DNA from: Chrysopilus asiliformis
Taxonomy: Eukaryota > Arthropoda > Insecta > Diptera > Rhagionidae
Assembly (NCBI GenBank): GCA_964034945.1
Contig: OZ035962.1
Span: 73,981,597-74,045,596 of the forward strand
DNA: 64,000 bases
Reading direction: 5' to 3'
Shown: positions 33,531 to 45,034 of the stretch, in pieces
How the letters are laid out: every line of letters starts with the position of its first letter
Position numbering within the stretch: position 1 is the stretch's first letter
The notes under the pieces: generated by a model
The model's input: the letters and a program-made list of their open reading frames with translations, nothing else
The model's database searches: none
Told to the model about the DNA's origin: nothing
Program-made: the position numbers and the translations under genes

Positions 33531-34184
33531 TCAAATACATGTAGAAAAAACATGTCATACATTCTAATATCGTCACATATCTCTAATTTTGAAAATAGTT
33601 TAGGGCATTATATGAAACTTATAAACAGAAATTTTAATGATGATATTTCTAAGCAAAACGAAATAGCAATACCAAAAAATGCAATATTTTTTAATTAAGT
33701 GACAGACTGAATTAAAAAAAATGTGTTTAAAATTAAAAACATCTTATTAAACTAAGGTCACAACGCTTCAAACGATATACGGTTAAAGCATGCATAGATT
33801 GAAGGGTTTGTAGTTGAATGCGTTTGAACTGTTTTCGCCATTTCTTGTTTCACAACTTTTAGCATTTAAAATAGAAAACGATGTGAGAAATTTGTATTTG
33901 TCCTTTGGCGTTGCACTGTTGCTTATGACTGCAGCACACCGATTTTAAAAAAACTAAATAAAAGCACGTAGCACAAAAGAACCATTGAAGAACTTAGCAC
34001 TTTAGCATTAAATAAGCAAGCGAACGAACCAAAAAGCATCCAAACAACCACAACAGGAAAAATTAAATTGAGAGTTGCGAATATAAAAATATACAGAAAC
34101 TAGAAAGCATCAGTTTAAAAAAAAACACATATAAATAACAGTAAAAAAAAATAGGAAAAAGTTTATAAGGTTTCATAATGTTAC
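33531..34184. other. Intron sequence without further features
   Basis: AT-rich, no transposon ends and no supported open frame. The open frame running from the FN3 exon into 34063-34184 is intron read-through and is not counted as coding. Confidence 0.5.
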
Positions 34185-34920
34185 CTTCGGCTCGCGTTGA
34201 AAAGTGGAAAACACTTGAGAGTTTATTCCATCCGTGATCGTTACGTGCTTGTACCCGAGCTTCATAATTAGACGCCGGTGTAAGATTTCTAATTAAGAAG
34301 GACATTCTATGTCTAAAATTATGGTTACGGTTGGCACCTCCACCGGGCCCCAGTTCATTGCTGCCACTACCACTGATACTGATACCATCCCCGTTTCGAC
34401 CTCCACCGCCGCCTCCACCCATCACATCACTATTATGATTCGTTATTGTGCCACTATGGCCTCGATAGATCCCACCGCTGAGAACACCCATGCCACCACT
34501 GCCAACGCCTCCGCCATATCCTCCGCCGTACGTGGAATGGCTGTGGCCCATTCCGTAATTGTAGGTCGGATAAATTTCTGGTATGACTATATTTTCCCAT
34601 TGTTCGTGTTCATGATGAATACCAGATCCGCTGCTCGTGGATCCTCCAATGATCCCTCCGCCACTAGATGAATAGCCTCCGATACCGCTACTTCCGACGC
34701 CCCCTGACAGGGTACTTCCGCCGCCACCCACGCCGCCCATGTATGACGTTCCACCACTGCCATAGAAATGGGGCCCGACGTGGTTATCCGATTTATCATG
34801 ATGATGTTGGCTTCTCAGCCCCATCTGCTTGCGGTAGAAAAGACGGTATTCACGGATGGGTGAGTTGCTTTGCACTGACCAAGAGATGTTATACTGGTCA
34901 CGATAGTTGCTCAAAGTTGG
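34185..34920 (-). CDS. Ig-superfamily adhesion protein, FN3-domain exon with Gly-rich insertions
   Basis: The acceptor is TTCTGTTACAG (AG at 34922-34921) and the donor is GAAG/GTAACA (GT at 34184-34183). The start and end of the product form one fibronectin type III domain: PTLSNYRDQYNISWSVQ, IREYRLFYRKQ, then WENIVIPE, then MSFLIRNLTPASNYEARVQA and WNKLSSVFHFSTRAEG, with the conserved Trp, Leu-x-Pro and Tyr-x-Ala-x-V. Two low-complexity insertions, about 65 and 75 residues of Gly, Ser and His, split the domain between strands C and E. FN3 next to a GPI tail fits Klingon- or Wrapper-type proteins (three Ig domains plus one FN3), which mediate cell contact in the nervous system. The Ig exons must lie upstream and I do not see them in this window. 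No Met start belongs here; this is an internal exon. Confidence 0.88.
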
Positions 34921-35490
34921 CTGTAACAGAATATGAGGAACATGAATATTTTCATTTTCAACAAACTTACACTATAAATACTATGGCTATCAAGTCTATA
35001 TACTATAGAAATGTGTCTTTCTTTCTGACGATGTATGGACATTTGCAATGCGGATGGGAAAGGATATAAGATTATATTTTTCATATGGATAGTTTTAATA
35101 TAATATCAAAACAAAATATCCTTACACACAAGGGGGAAAGGGCGTTTGGTTAACTGAAATGTGTATCATGTTCAAGGAAATTAATTAATATAACTATACT
35201 AAGTGAACGAGTTTATTATATTCACTAATAGGAATGGATGAATAACGTTTTTCCTTCCAGGTATATACGAATTTTATAAAAAAATCGTATACTATTACTG
35301 TAAAAAATGGTATATTTTATATGTTTTAAGCGTTAAGTGAAAAGTTATGTCGAAATAAATGAAAATAAAATATAATGTGTTCATCACTTAAGTTTTTTAT
35401 GCGGGAAAATAGCTAAAAAAGATATCCTCACACCGCATCAAAATTCTAATCATCGCTTGTTTCTATTTATCGTCAGAATTTTTAAATCCG
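34921..35490. other. Upstream intron of the adhesion gene, no feature
   Basis: AT-rich. I looked on the minus strand for an Ig-domain exon (Cys, Trp, then Asp-x-Gly-x-Tyr-x-Cys) and did not find one here or further right in the window. Confidence 0.45.
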
Positions 35491-35818
35491 AGAAATATTA
35501 ACTCCGCCTAGGACGGTCCCAAGCCCGGCTGGAAAATAAGGAGGGTAGCTGCGGGGTGAGCCAGTTCGGGGTAGATCCTGACCGTTTTGCTGAATAGACT
35601 TTATGTCGAAATAGTAGACCAGGATTGCAACTGCTGGACTTACCAAGTTCCTTCGGGACCCAACAGGGTGTGCAGCGTAAAAACACGAAGGAGCTAGTCC
35701 CTTCCAAGTAAGGTTGGCGCAGGGCTGATAACCTTGCCCGTACAAAACGACAATAGCCTCGGAACTGGACTGAACCTACGGCATTTTCGGCAGGCCAAGA
35801 CCGGAAGAAGGTTGTACC
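35490..35818. mobile_element. GC-rich fragment, possibly a retroelement end
   Basis: This block is much richer in GC than its neighbours and contains CTCCGCCTAGGACGGTCCC, CAACAGGGTGTGCAGCG and GGCTGATAACCTTGCCCG. Such blocks occur in the untranslated ends of non-LTR retroelements, but I could not match it to a family from the sequence alone. The peptides read from it are not supported. Confidence 0.3.
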
Positions 35819-35821
35819 GCG

Positions 35822-35822
35822 C

Positions 35823-35908
<86 letters not shown>

Positions 35909-35922
35909 GAGAGAGAGACAGA

Positions 35923-35970
<48 letters not shown>

Positions 35971-36015
35971 GAGAAAGAGAGAGACAGAGAGAGAGAAAGA
36001 GAGAGAGAGAGAAAG
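35822..36015. repeat. GA microsatellite
   Basis: About 194 bases of GA dinucleotides interrupted by GACA and GAAA units. The 109-codon Arg-Glu open frame here is produced by the repeat. Confidence 0.95.
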
Positions 36016-36039
36016 AGGAATATTATTATCCTCTGCTAT

Positions 36040-36300
36040 ACAGAGAAAGTATTTTATTCATGACGGAGACAGACTCTAGAACGAGGGCGGATAGAAACTT
36101 TCTGATCAGTACGACATCCGTTTTAGACAAAATTATGAGGATGTCTGTGCATCTGTCTGTCGGTCTGTCCTGGATGCACAAAACTTTATAAAACTTATGG
36201 AAAAACAATAGACGGCCTGAGAAATCTTTTTTGATATTTGGCCTATGAATTTTGTGAGTCCACTGTGAAATCACAAGCGATATATCTGCAGTATATCTTC
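36040..36300. repeat. Family B dispersed repeat
   Basis: Shares ACTCTAGAACGAGGGCGG-like, GATCAGTACGACATCCGTTT and AATTATGAGGATGTCTGTGC with the copies at 58855-59170 and 63640-63918 (the last on the other strand). Like families A and C it has a short GTCTGTCNGTC stretch. Confidence 0.75.
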
Positions 36301-36423
36301 ATAAAAAAGTCGACTGGCCCCTGGCACCCGATTTATTTCGCTTATATGGTGGCAGTCAACGTATTAAAATGTGTTAAACACGGCTTAAACCACCGGTAGG
36401 TCACACGGCAGACAACGTTTTAA

Positions 36424-37262
36424 CCCATTCGGTATTTTGATGTCATATGGCAACGCAGTTAAAAATTTGAATTGACTTATTATTTATTTATTTTCAACAT
36501 TCTATTATCATTCTATTCTCATCCAGTGCACCTTTAAGTGCATTTGTGTCCCAATTTTGATTTTTTGAGTAAAAAGCTGGACTACAGTGGACGTATTTGC
36601 AAAAAATAAAAATTTTTAATTATACCCGTATGGTGAAACCAAAGGGTATATTAACTTTGCCTTACCGTTTGTAACGCCAAGATCCCGTCATCGCACAAAA
36701 AAATGAATTACACCAGTGTGTTTAGAATGATAAAAATATTTAATTTCTGCATGTCCGTCCGTCTGTCTGTCTGTCTGTGGCGCGGATTGCGGGCGTACGG
36801 ATTGAGCTAAAGACTTGAAAGTTTGCGCAGATCCGTTTTTCGTAAAATGCGAGGCTAAGTTCGTTAATGGGCAAAAATGGACCATTAGGGGGGGTACCCC
36901 CCATACGAACGAAATCGTTTTTTGTGAATATCTCAAAAACGGTGGATCTTATCAAAAAAGTGCAAGAACAAAAGTTATTTAGGATATGATTCTACATAAA
37001 ACTCCCATACATCAAAATCCGATTTGAATAAATTTTAAAAAATCTTATTGGAAAGTTTGACTTCCAAGTGGAATTTTGGTATAACTGTTCGAATTTTGAT
37101 ACGAATATCACCATACGGGTCACCAATGATTGCCAGATTGGCAATTATAGCTTTTGTTATGTTTTTTTTTTTTGTTTTAAATGAATACTAATAGCTTAAA
37201 CATCATTAATTTGTATAGAGAAAATTTTTAACCCCCATAGAAAAAAACATGTGCCGAACGGG
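36424..37262. mobile_element. TTAA-flanked element, possibly piggyBac-like, with family A insert
   Basis: The ends CCCATTCGG and complement of CCCGTTCGG lie within TTAA (36420-36423, 37263-37266). It encodes no transposase and is largely taken up by the family A copy at 36621-37170, as in the element at 30401-32483. Confidence 0.65.
36621..37170 (+). repeat. Family A repeat, full-length
   Basis: It starts TATACCCGTATGGTGAAACC with a short microsatellite (CCGTCCGTCTGTCTG), the intact GGGGTACCCCCC palindrome (about 36890) and the complete 3' end with TGCCAGATTGGCA. This copy is close to the family consensus. Confidence 0.87.
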
Positions 37263-37266
37263 TTAA

Positions 37267-39362
37267 ACACATAAGTTGTTCCCCTAAAAAATGTTAAATA
37301 CCACTTATAATAAAGTTTTTTATGATTCCACAAAGAACAAAATACAAAACCAAACAAAATACAAAAATACTTGGAGAATTAGATTACAGATAGCGTTTAA
37401 TTTATTAATAGAAATTCAAGATATTTTTTTGTCTTCGCAACTTTTCACCTCGCAACTTTTTCAACGTAAATTGGATTTCTGGTTTTGGTTCTTAAAATTT
37501 CAAAACTAGGTTCTGGTTCTGGTTTCTAAAATTTCAAAAATTTGGTTCTGCTTTCTAAAATTTTGAAAATTTAGTCTAGGTTATGGTTTTGGTTCACTGA
37601 ATTTTTAATGGTTTCATGGTTTTGAATTTTACATTAGACTGGTAGATGGCATGTAGAACGTTTTTTGATAGTAGATTTTGATAGTAGATTAAAATGCTGG
37701 ACTCAAAATCTGATCAAAAATAGAAAATAATAGAAAAATTTCAGTTCTAAAGATTTAAACAAAACGGTACCACTAAAAAATTTCTGGTTTTTGGTTTGGT
37801 AAAAGCGTTTTTTATAAAAACTGGTTTGGTTCGGCCATCTTTTTTTGAATCTGATTTGGTTTTGGTTAGGTTCAGCCATATTTTGTTTTTAAAAATGGGT
37901 TCATTTTGGTTCGGTTTGGTTTGGTTATCTATTTTTGAAAGCGGGTCGGTTCACTTAAGTTTCCTTGGTTCAGTTGTTTTTGGCTGGGTTCAAAAAACCG
38001 GTTGGCATCTCTGTTTTTAAATAATGTTTCTTCCAGTAGATAAAAATATTGTATTGTTTAATACAGCCGCACAATATCTGTGTTCATAAGATACCTTAAT
38101 AACAAAACATTGGTCCATCAAATGTTCATGAAAACAATACTTTGGTAGAGTCCATATAGTAAAGTAATCACAAGTAATAATATTAATAAAGGACCAACAT
38201 ATATAAACCTGGTATACAATGTCAGTAACTCTGTAGGAGACAAAATTTTTCGCTAATGATTTATGATATTATAGCATCTTGAGTTCTGAAATTCACTTTA
38301 GTTACCATGCGGTGGAAATCATTAGAGCGGTCAGAGTATTAGGTTTTAGAATTTAATTAATTTTATAAGCAAGCTTGGAAATGCCATACTCGTCTACATT
38401 TTTCTTTGCTTTTCAACTTATGCTAGCTACTATAGAACGAAGTTTACGCTGAATAGCCGTGTTTATCCTGTTTATATTTATATATGAATATGTTGTGCCG
38501 TCGTTACTTTCTGTGAGAAAGACTACAAGTATATCGTTTGCTAAAGGCAGAATGAACATTGAACAATAAATTTTCACGTGATAAAGATATTGCTGGAACA
38601 TGAAAGGATGAATAACTAACAGGATATAAGGGAATCAAGAATGGGTTTGTGTAACCATAATTTCAATAAGAGAAATCGGCCAACGAATTTGTGGTAGATG
38701 CTGCTGGAGAAAATTGAAAATTATAGTGAAATAAATGAATGATGGATGAATTACTTGAAAATTGGGAATAGAGAATTAAAATTTTACTTAAGTATTTCGC
38801 TTGCATATTTTCAAAAAAAAAAATGGTCTCGCTGGAGTCTTTTGATGAAACCTGACACAAAAATTCTACTGTGATCAGTATTTTAAAAACGTCACTTTTT
38901 GAGATAATCAAGGTTTAATTTTTGGGGTGACTTTCAAGTTCTCCAAACGAAATTTCGGCTTTGAGCCACTGTTTATTGCTGTGGTCAGAATAAGCAATTC
39001 TTTATATTGTAGGTTAAGAACGATCAAGAAGGTTTCGTCCGCAAATTGTAGAGATTTTGGCAACATCAAACATTTCTAAAATTTATTCACTTTTTTTTTA
39101 ATGAAACTTGATAAATGTTTGAAATTATAAATAAAACGCAACATCAAATAACGGTATTTTTATTTTATTAAAATTGACAACTGTCACATTCTTATGTTGC
39201 TACATGAAAATTGAGACAATTTCCAGCCTAACTTATCTAGAAATGGATTTGGTAGATCCAGGTTTTACCAGTGGCGAAGCTACGGTCTAGACAATTTTAA
39301 TCCCATTAAGATATATGCTAAAACAATACAGTAAAATCTTTATCAACAAATACTTTTTAAAA
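37267..39362. other. Stretch without a gene
   Basis: 37480-38000 is low-complexity sequence made of TTTGGTT, TTCTGG and TTCGG units that ends CCGGTTGGCATCTCTG, which may be a hAT end without a visible partner. The remainder to 39362 shows no supported feature. Confidence 0.45.
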
Positions 39363-39830
39363 ACATAAGAAAAGCTACAATTGCTAGGGGCAAATCGTCA
39401 AACACTCTATATGATGACAGGCAAAACGTTTATTAAATCAATTTTTATAGGAGAGGAGTAAAGGAGTGGTACGATTGCATTTTGATGTATGGCTAAGTTA
39501 TGTAAAATCCTATTCCAAACACATTTCGTCTTCATAAATTTTTCGATACGATGCACAATTTTCGAATTTGTATGAGGAGGGGAGAAGGAATGGTCTAATT
39601 TTGCCCGTTCAAGAACTTAACCTAGCCATTTACGAGAAACGCAACTATACAAAATTTCAAGTCTCTAGCTCAATTCTTTCGACAGTTCTGGTGTTCACGG
39701 AGAGACAGATGGACGGTCATGCGGAAATCAAAATCTTTAGTCATGCTAAACACCTTGGTGTAGTTAATTTTTTGTCCGATGATTGGTTCGATGAATTGTT
39801 TCACCCTATATCTGCCAAATGGTATGTCCG
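39363..39830. repeat. Family C dispersed repeat
   Basis: Matches the copy split at 5335-6598, including CTAGCCATTTACGAGAAACG, AAATTTCAAGTCTCTAGCTC and GGTGTAGTTAATTTTTTGTC. It directly precedes a family A copy. Confidence 0.7.
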
Positions 39831-39864
39831 TTTTTTTTTAAATTTTGTGTTTAGACGTGGTTTT

Positions 39865-40259
39865 TATACCCGTATGGTGAAACCAAAGGGTATATTAGAT
39901 TTGCCTTATCGTTTGTAACGACTTGAAATTTTACGCAGATTCGTTTTTCGTAAAATGCAAGGCTAAGTTCGTTAATGGGCAAAAACGGACCATTAGGGGC
40001 GGGGGTACCCCCATACGAACGAAAACGATTTTTGCGATTATCTCAAAAACTGTGCATCTTATCAAAAAAGTGCAATAGGATATGATTCTACATAAAACTT
40101 CCATACATCAAAATCCGATTGGAATAAATTTTAAAAATTCTTATTGGAAAGTTAGACTTCAAGTGGAATTTTGGTACAACTTTTCGAATTTTGATACGAA
40201 TATCACCATACGGGTTTTCAATAAATGCCAGATTGGCAATTATAGGTTTTGTTATGTTT
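39865..40259 (+). repeat. Family A repeat, internally deleted
   Basis: The 5' hairpin start joins straight from CGTTTGTAACG to ACTTGAAATTTTACGC, so the ATTACACCAGTG block and the microsatellite are missing. The 3' end is complete. Confidence 0.85.
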
Positions 40260-40453
40260 AATTCTAAAATCGACAAATTTAGTTTTGGATAACTTTTTTT
40301 TAGTTTTAGCTAAATTTGAAATTTTTTAAAATGAATTTTCGTAAACAATTAGTTTAGTTTTTGAAAAAATTTGACCGAAAAGATGAAAACAATCTTGTGT
40401 TCATCGAGTTGTTGAAAAAAAAAAGTTTGCCAGCCCAACAATGAGGATTATAG

Positions 40454-40762
40454 CAGAGAACAAATAATCTAGAGAATAAACTCTTAGAACAAATTTTTAG
40501 AGAAAATTTTTCCACTGTGAGATGAAGCAAGAGGATCCGATGTAACACGGAAAAAATTATCCATTCGATTCCTCCATCTCATTCAATAGATACGACGAAA
40601 ATGATTAGAAAATGTTCTCTCTGCTTCGTGCTCCCTAGTCTAAAAGTAATTAACTTTTAGGCCGTAGCTAGTGAGTGATAGGGACATTTTTCCCTCCTTC
40701 GAAGGGGAAATTTGTCAAAAATTTGTTCGGCAGAGTTTTTTCTATATATTCCTTATTCTATG
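40454..40762 (-). mobile_element. hAT-like MITE K, copy 1
   Basis: On the plus strand it begins CAGAGAACAAATAATCT and ends TTATTCTATG, flanked by ATTATAG on both sides (40447-40453, 40763-40769). It is a close copy, in the other direction, of 54208-54517. Ends starting CAGAGAAC are typical of hAT elements. Confidence 0.88.
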
Positions 40763-40779
40763 ATTATAGTACCTAATTG

Positions 40780-40860
40780 TTAAGTGTTCAGCCTATGATG
40801 AAGCCAGAGGATGTGAGTTCGAATTTCGCCTGTACCAACGACGTTATTTTACGTCCGTAA
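40780..40860 (+). repeat. tRNA-like segment, possible SINE
   Basis: TAAGTGTTCAGCC followed by GAGTTCGAATTTCGCC, about 45 bases later, resembles the A and B boxes of a tRNA-derived SINE. No clear tail or target duplication is seen. Confidence 0.3.
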
Positions 40861-43328
40861 AAAAATGTGACGAAATTAAAAAAAATGTATGAGGAGAGAA
40901 AAAATGATTTAACAAACAACACTTACAAATGTGACAATTTCACCCCTTGAAAAGGTTGCAATTGTTTCCCTCCAACAAAACCTTACAAATCTGCAAAGCA
41001 CTCATAGTTCGCAATATCCAACTATTTTAGGTTTAAAATGTCAAAATTAAATTTCAACAGATTGAAAATGTTTTTTCCTAGCCTTTTTGGTTGAATGTTT
41101 CAACATTTTTGGTTGAACATCTAAATTATTTGGTGTAAATTTTGAACTTTTTTGGTTTAAAAATTTAGTTTTGAAAGCTGCGCGTTTCAAAGTCCAGTAT
41201 CTCGGGAAAATTTAACTTGAAGTTTTGCAGACGATTTTATAAAGATTAAAAAATTTCTGTTACCCTAATTTCTCCCTTAAAGTATTAAAAATTGACAAGT
41301 TAAGCTGTAGAGATTTTTTTCACCGTAGCCTGTTAAATGGTCGACTGTCAGAAACATTGCAGAAATTCTCCAATGTTTCTTGATTTGGGTTTTTAAGTGT
41401 AGGGTAAAAGTCAGAGAATAAATGACAGTCAACCAATGACCCATTTGTTCGATTTAGTTACGTAAAGGTTTGAATCGTTCATTTCGTAGAGGAATGAATT
41501 GAACTTCTGCAATCTAATGACTTAGGTCTGGGTCTTTTGGTGTGGATTGTATGAATGACCTTTATCGAAGAAGTTTTGTTTGCCCCAGAAAAGCCTGCTA
41601 TGTATTATCGATTGGAAGAAAAACAATACATTAAAGCATTGGGATAGGCAAATGGCATTTAAGTAATTAAAATATTCTAGTTACATTTTACTTAATCGAT
41701 GGATTGAATATAACACAGTAATTAAAATATCATAAATAAAAAAACAACTGTGTAATTTTCAAACACATAAAAATATTCAAATTAATCAGATTTAAAAAAT
41801 TAAAAAAGTAATTAAGTTTCTACTAATATTTATTGTAATATTTACAACCGCAATGTAATTTCAAAAAAGGTTTCATATGTTAGTATTAAATAAATTGTAC
41901 AACTATTTGAATCATACTATATACGATATTTTCGGGCTTTTAACATCCATTACGGAAAAGGACACTAAATGAACGTAATTGAGGCAACTCGAGCATGATG
42001 TGCAGATAATCGAAAATGTCTGTCATGCATGGGTAAGCCTAATTGTGTGTAGAGCTGGCCAGATGTGATCTACATAGCATTATAGTATAACTTAACAATA
42101 ATTGTATAGTTCTTTCTTTGTATAGGTAAGAAGAAGGTATATTAACACGGTATGCTGAGCTAAGATTGACAAATCCTTTTGTTAGCTTCGTTATAAATCT
42201 TTTTTGATCCCTGACAAGCACAACATTAAATGGAATGAAATATTGTTTATATCATTTTATAATATAATATAACTGTTGATACTTGTAGTACATGTGGTAA
42301 TGGTGTGTAAGGTTGTTTGAGGGGATATTAAAATTTAGTGAATTATTTTCGCAAAATTTGGGAAAGGTGTTTTCACACCGTACTCTAAAGATAGCAATTT
42401 GTATTTTTGGCGAAAGGAAGTGGGGGTGGGGTTCAATTAGCTGCCAAATTAGGAAGTACTGGACTTCGCACCTCGAGAGTTTTCAAATCAAATATTCGGT
42501 CTCTTAAAAAATTCCTGAAATTCTTGTTAGTCAAGTGATCGTTTTATGAAGATCACTTTCCCAAATTACTAGTCGGAGAGCCTTGATCCCTTAAAAATAT
42601 TTTTAGCGGCTGATCGTATAATCACAAACAAACGTGTTTCCGTATATAAAAAATCAGTCGTCGAAGCACTCCGTCTCCAACCCTTGAGTATTTCACAGTT
42701 TTCATTTTGAAACCCTTGTATATGTATATTAACAAATAAGTTATAAAGACAAAACATGTTTAAACATTTTTTTAAAAGCTTTCAATCGGAAATTTAAAAT
42801 AATCAGATATTACGAGTAATAGTGCACTTTTACAGGAAACGATATTAATTCTTACTTTAAATATTTTTACAAGGAACCGTTAGTTTGCAAATAATTCACA
42901 AAGATCTAATTTTTTACCTTTTAATGAAAATAACTCAATAACGGTAAAATGTAACAAATGTGTCTATTAGGTTCAAACGAGATTTCGAGATAATGCAGAA
43001 AAAGCTATAGTTAATGTATGCACCAACCAACCGAAATCTCTGCATCTTCAAATTAAAGTGCAACATCATAAAAGCTAATATTATAAGTGTCATAAATCAG
43101 AAGCACCTAGGTTTTCCAAAATTTCAATATTTAATTTGGAATAGAACCACTTTGACGCTAACCCCTTGTAATAGAACCGCTTTGAAAATAATGAGCGTGG
43201 AATAGATGACTTTTGAACATAACAAATAAATTCAAGTCAATTCAAGTCAAGTAAAAAATGTTTTCCCTTTCTTCATATTATTGTTATTCATTTATTACAC
43301 AGTAAACTTCTTAACAAGTAAAGTTTTT
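40861..43328. other. Stretch without a gene
   Basis: AT-rich, with no supported open frame or transposon end. Open frames of 60-65 codons at 42039, 42313, 42569 and 43014 show no motif. Confidence 0.45.
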
Positions 43329-43765
43329 TATACCCGTATGGTGAAACCAAAGGGTATATTAACTTTGCTTTACCGTTTGTAACGCCAAGATCCCGTCATC
43401 ACACACAAAAATGAATTACACCAGTGTGTTTAGAATGATAAAAATAATTAATTTATGCATGTCCGTCCGTCCGTCTGTCTGTCTGTCTGTCCGTCCGTCT
43501 GTCTGTCTGTCTGTCTGTCTGTCTGTGGCGCGGATTGCGGGCGCACGGATTGAGCTACAGACTTGAAATTTTGCGTGGATCCGTTTTTCGAAAAATGCGA
43601 GGCTAAGTTCGTTCATGGGCAAAAATGGCCCATAAGGGGGGGGGGGGGGGGGGGGGGGTACTTCAAAGTGGAATTTTGGTACAACTGCTCAAATTATGAT
43701 ACGAATATCACCATACGGGCTTTCAATAATTGCCAGATTGGCAATTATAGCTTTTGTTATGTTTT
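43329..43765 (+). repeat. Family A repeat with a 23-base G run and a deletion
   Basis: The 5' half is complete, with a long CCGT/CTGT stretch. At the palindrome position there are 23 G (43636-43658), after which the copy jumps to TACTTCAAAGTGGAATTTTG, losing about 180 bases, and then finishes normally. Confidence 0.87.
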
Positions 43766-43803
43766 CACCCTAACTATGATGACAAATAATGATATAAAAC
43801 AAA

Positions 43804-43891
43804 TAGGGAATGCAATACCGGGTTCCCGGTATTATCATTTTACAAGACCGAACTACCAGTATGGAGATTACCTCCGGTATTGTATTCCCTA
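43804..43891. mobile_element. Tiny hAT-like MITE (88 bases)
   Basis: The ends TAGGGAATGCAATACCGG and the complement are flanked by a perfect 8-bp duplication AAAACAAA (43796-43803, 43892-43899). Both ends and the duplication are unambiguous. Confidence 0.88.
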
Positions 43892-44049
43892 AAAACAAAA
43901 CTCTTAATTTTACCTTTTCGCGCTAAAATAATTTTATGCAAAAATACTCACTTTGATTATATTTTCTGCCTTGGTTATTAGTTGCAATGGGAATAGCACC
44001 ACTTTGATACTCAATGGAATAGGCTCGCTATTCCATTGAGTATAAAACG

Positions 44050-44215
44050 ATATTGGGATTTCGTCGCCATTTTGGTTACTTCCGGCTAACGGATTTTTCA
44101 CCAGAAATTGACAGGATCCAATGCAGGACCAAACATACCTGTAAAATCTAATGGGTCTAGCTCTAGTAGTTTTTGAGAAGTCTTGTACACAGACTGACAT
44201 ACAAAAACACAATTT
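44050..44215. repeat. Family D fragment
   Basis: Contains CGCCATTTTGGTTACTTCCGG, written here in part, TAACGGATTTTTCACC and CTTGTACACAGACTGACA, shared with 58020-58200 and with the centres of the G elements. Confidence 0.65.
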
Positions 44216-44274
44216 TGTAATAATGCTCCTACACAAGTAAAAGCCCAATTCATACTAACGATTGCGTTTACTCT

Positions 44275-44332
44275 TGCGTAATTGCAATCGTAATTGTAAT
44301 CGCAATCGTAATCGTAATCGTAATCTTTAGTC
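44275..44332. repeat. CGTAAT/CGCAAT microsatellite
   Basis: Degenerate six-base units of the form CGTAAT and TGCAAT. Confidence 0.8.
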
Positions 44333-44481
44333 TGAATTGGACTTAACACGGGATAGAAAACTTCGCATCCAAGGCAACCAAGGTCACTGTAGCTCTAAAA
44401 ACAGCAACAAGTTCTATTCGTTGCCAAAATTAGTTGCCAAATAGCCTCAATTTTGTATGCTTTCTGTTGTGGCTATGTATC

Positions 44482-45034
44482 GGGTCTTTCACTAAGGATA
44501 TAACAATTTTGTATTTAAATAAAATACAGAGTAATTGAGATATCGGGCTGAAATTTATTCCAGGTGTAGTGGACACTGGACATGTTACATTTAGGTATGA
44601 AATTCGATGTCATTCATATGGCACGTTTGCTGATTGATTCTTTGGAGCCAATTTTTCACCACTCTTCCACACATATCGGCCGGAACGTTGGCATTTTCGC
44701 ATTCGATATTGTTCCTGAGCTCCTCTAACGTTGTTGGCTTGTTGGCACAAACCAACGACTTAACATAACCCCATAAAAAGAAATCCAACGGCGTTAAATC
44801 GCATGAGCGAGGTGGCCATTCGAACGGACCATTTCTCGAGATTACACGATTACCGAACTTCTCCTTCAATAGATCAATTGTTTGACCAGCTGTGTGGCAT
44901 TGCTCGTTCGTGAACTTCACCATGATAAAAATGTAAACCTTAACTGACGTTTTAGCATTGCCAGATCATAAAAAAAGTTTTAGGGTGCGTTTTTATTAAA
45001 ATACAAAAATGTTATGTCCTTATTGAAAGACCCT
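44482..45034 (-). mobile_element. Tc1/mariner-type element, internally deleted
   Basis: The ends GGGTCTTTCACTAAGGA and complement of TCCTTATTGAAAGACCC pair. It keeps the start of the transposase and its last third only, joined around a large deletion. It has the same end motif as the element at 22485-23143. Confidence 0.82.
44591..44923 (-). pseudogene. Tc1/mariner transposase, C-terminal fragment
   Basis: 110 codons open. CHTAGQTIDLLKEKF follows the lost second catalytic Asp, then NGPFEWPPRSCDLTPLDFFL with the third acidic position, then KSLVCANKPTTLEELRNNIE. The first Asp and most of the N-terminal DNA-binding domain are deleted, so no active enzyme is expected. Confidence 0.85.

Larger units (their letters stand above)
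29441..34184 (-). other. Intron of the adhesion gene
   Basis: 4.7 kb between a GTAACA donor and the acceptor at 29442-29441. It holds the TTAA-flanked element at 30401-32483 and a minus-strand family A copy (32907-33530). The left part (29443-30396) is AT-rich with no feature. Confidence 0.65.

Noticed and set aside
34309..34671. 120-codon plus-strand frame opposite the FN3 exon
   Set aside because: Antisense shadow of the Gly-rich coding sequence.
35734..36063. 109-codon Arg-Glu-rich open frame
   Set aside because: Produced by the GA microsatellite.
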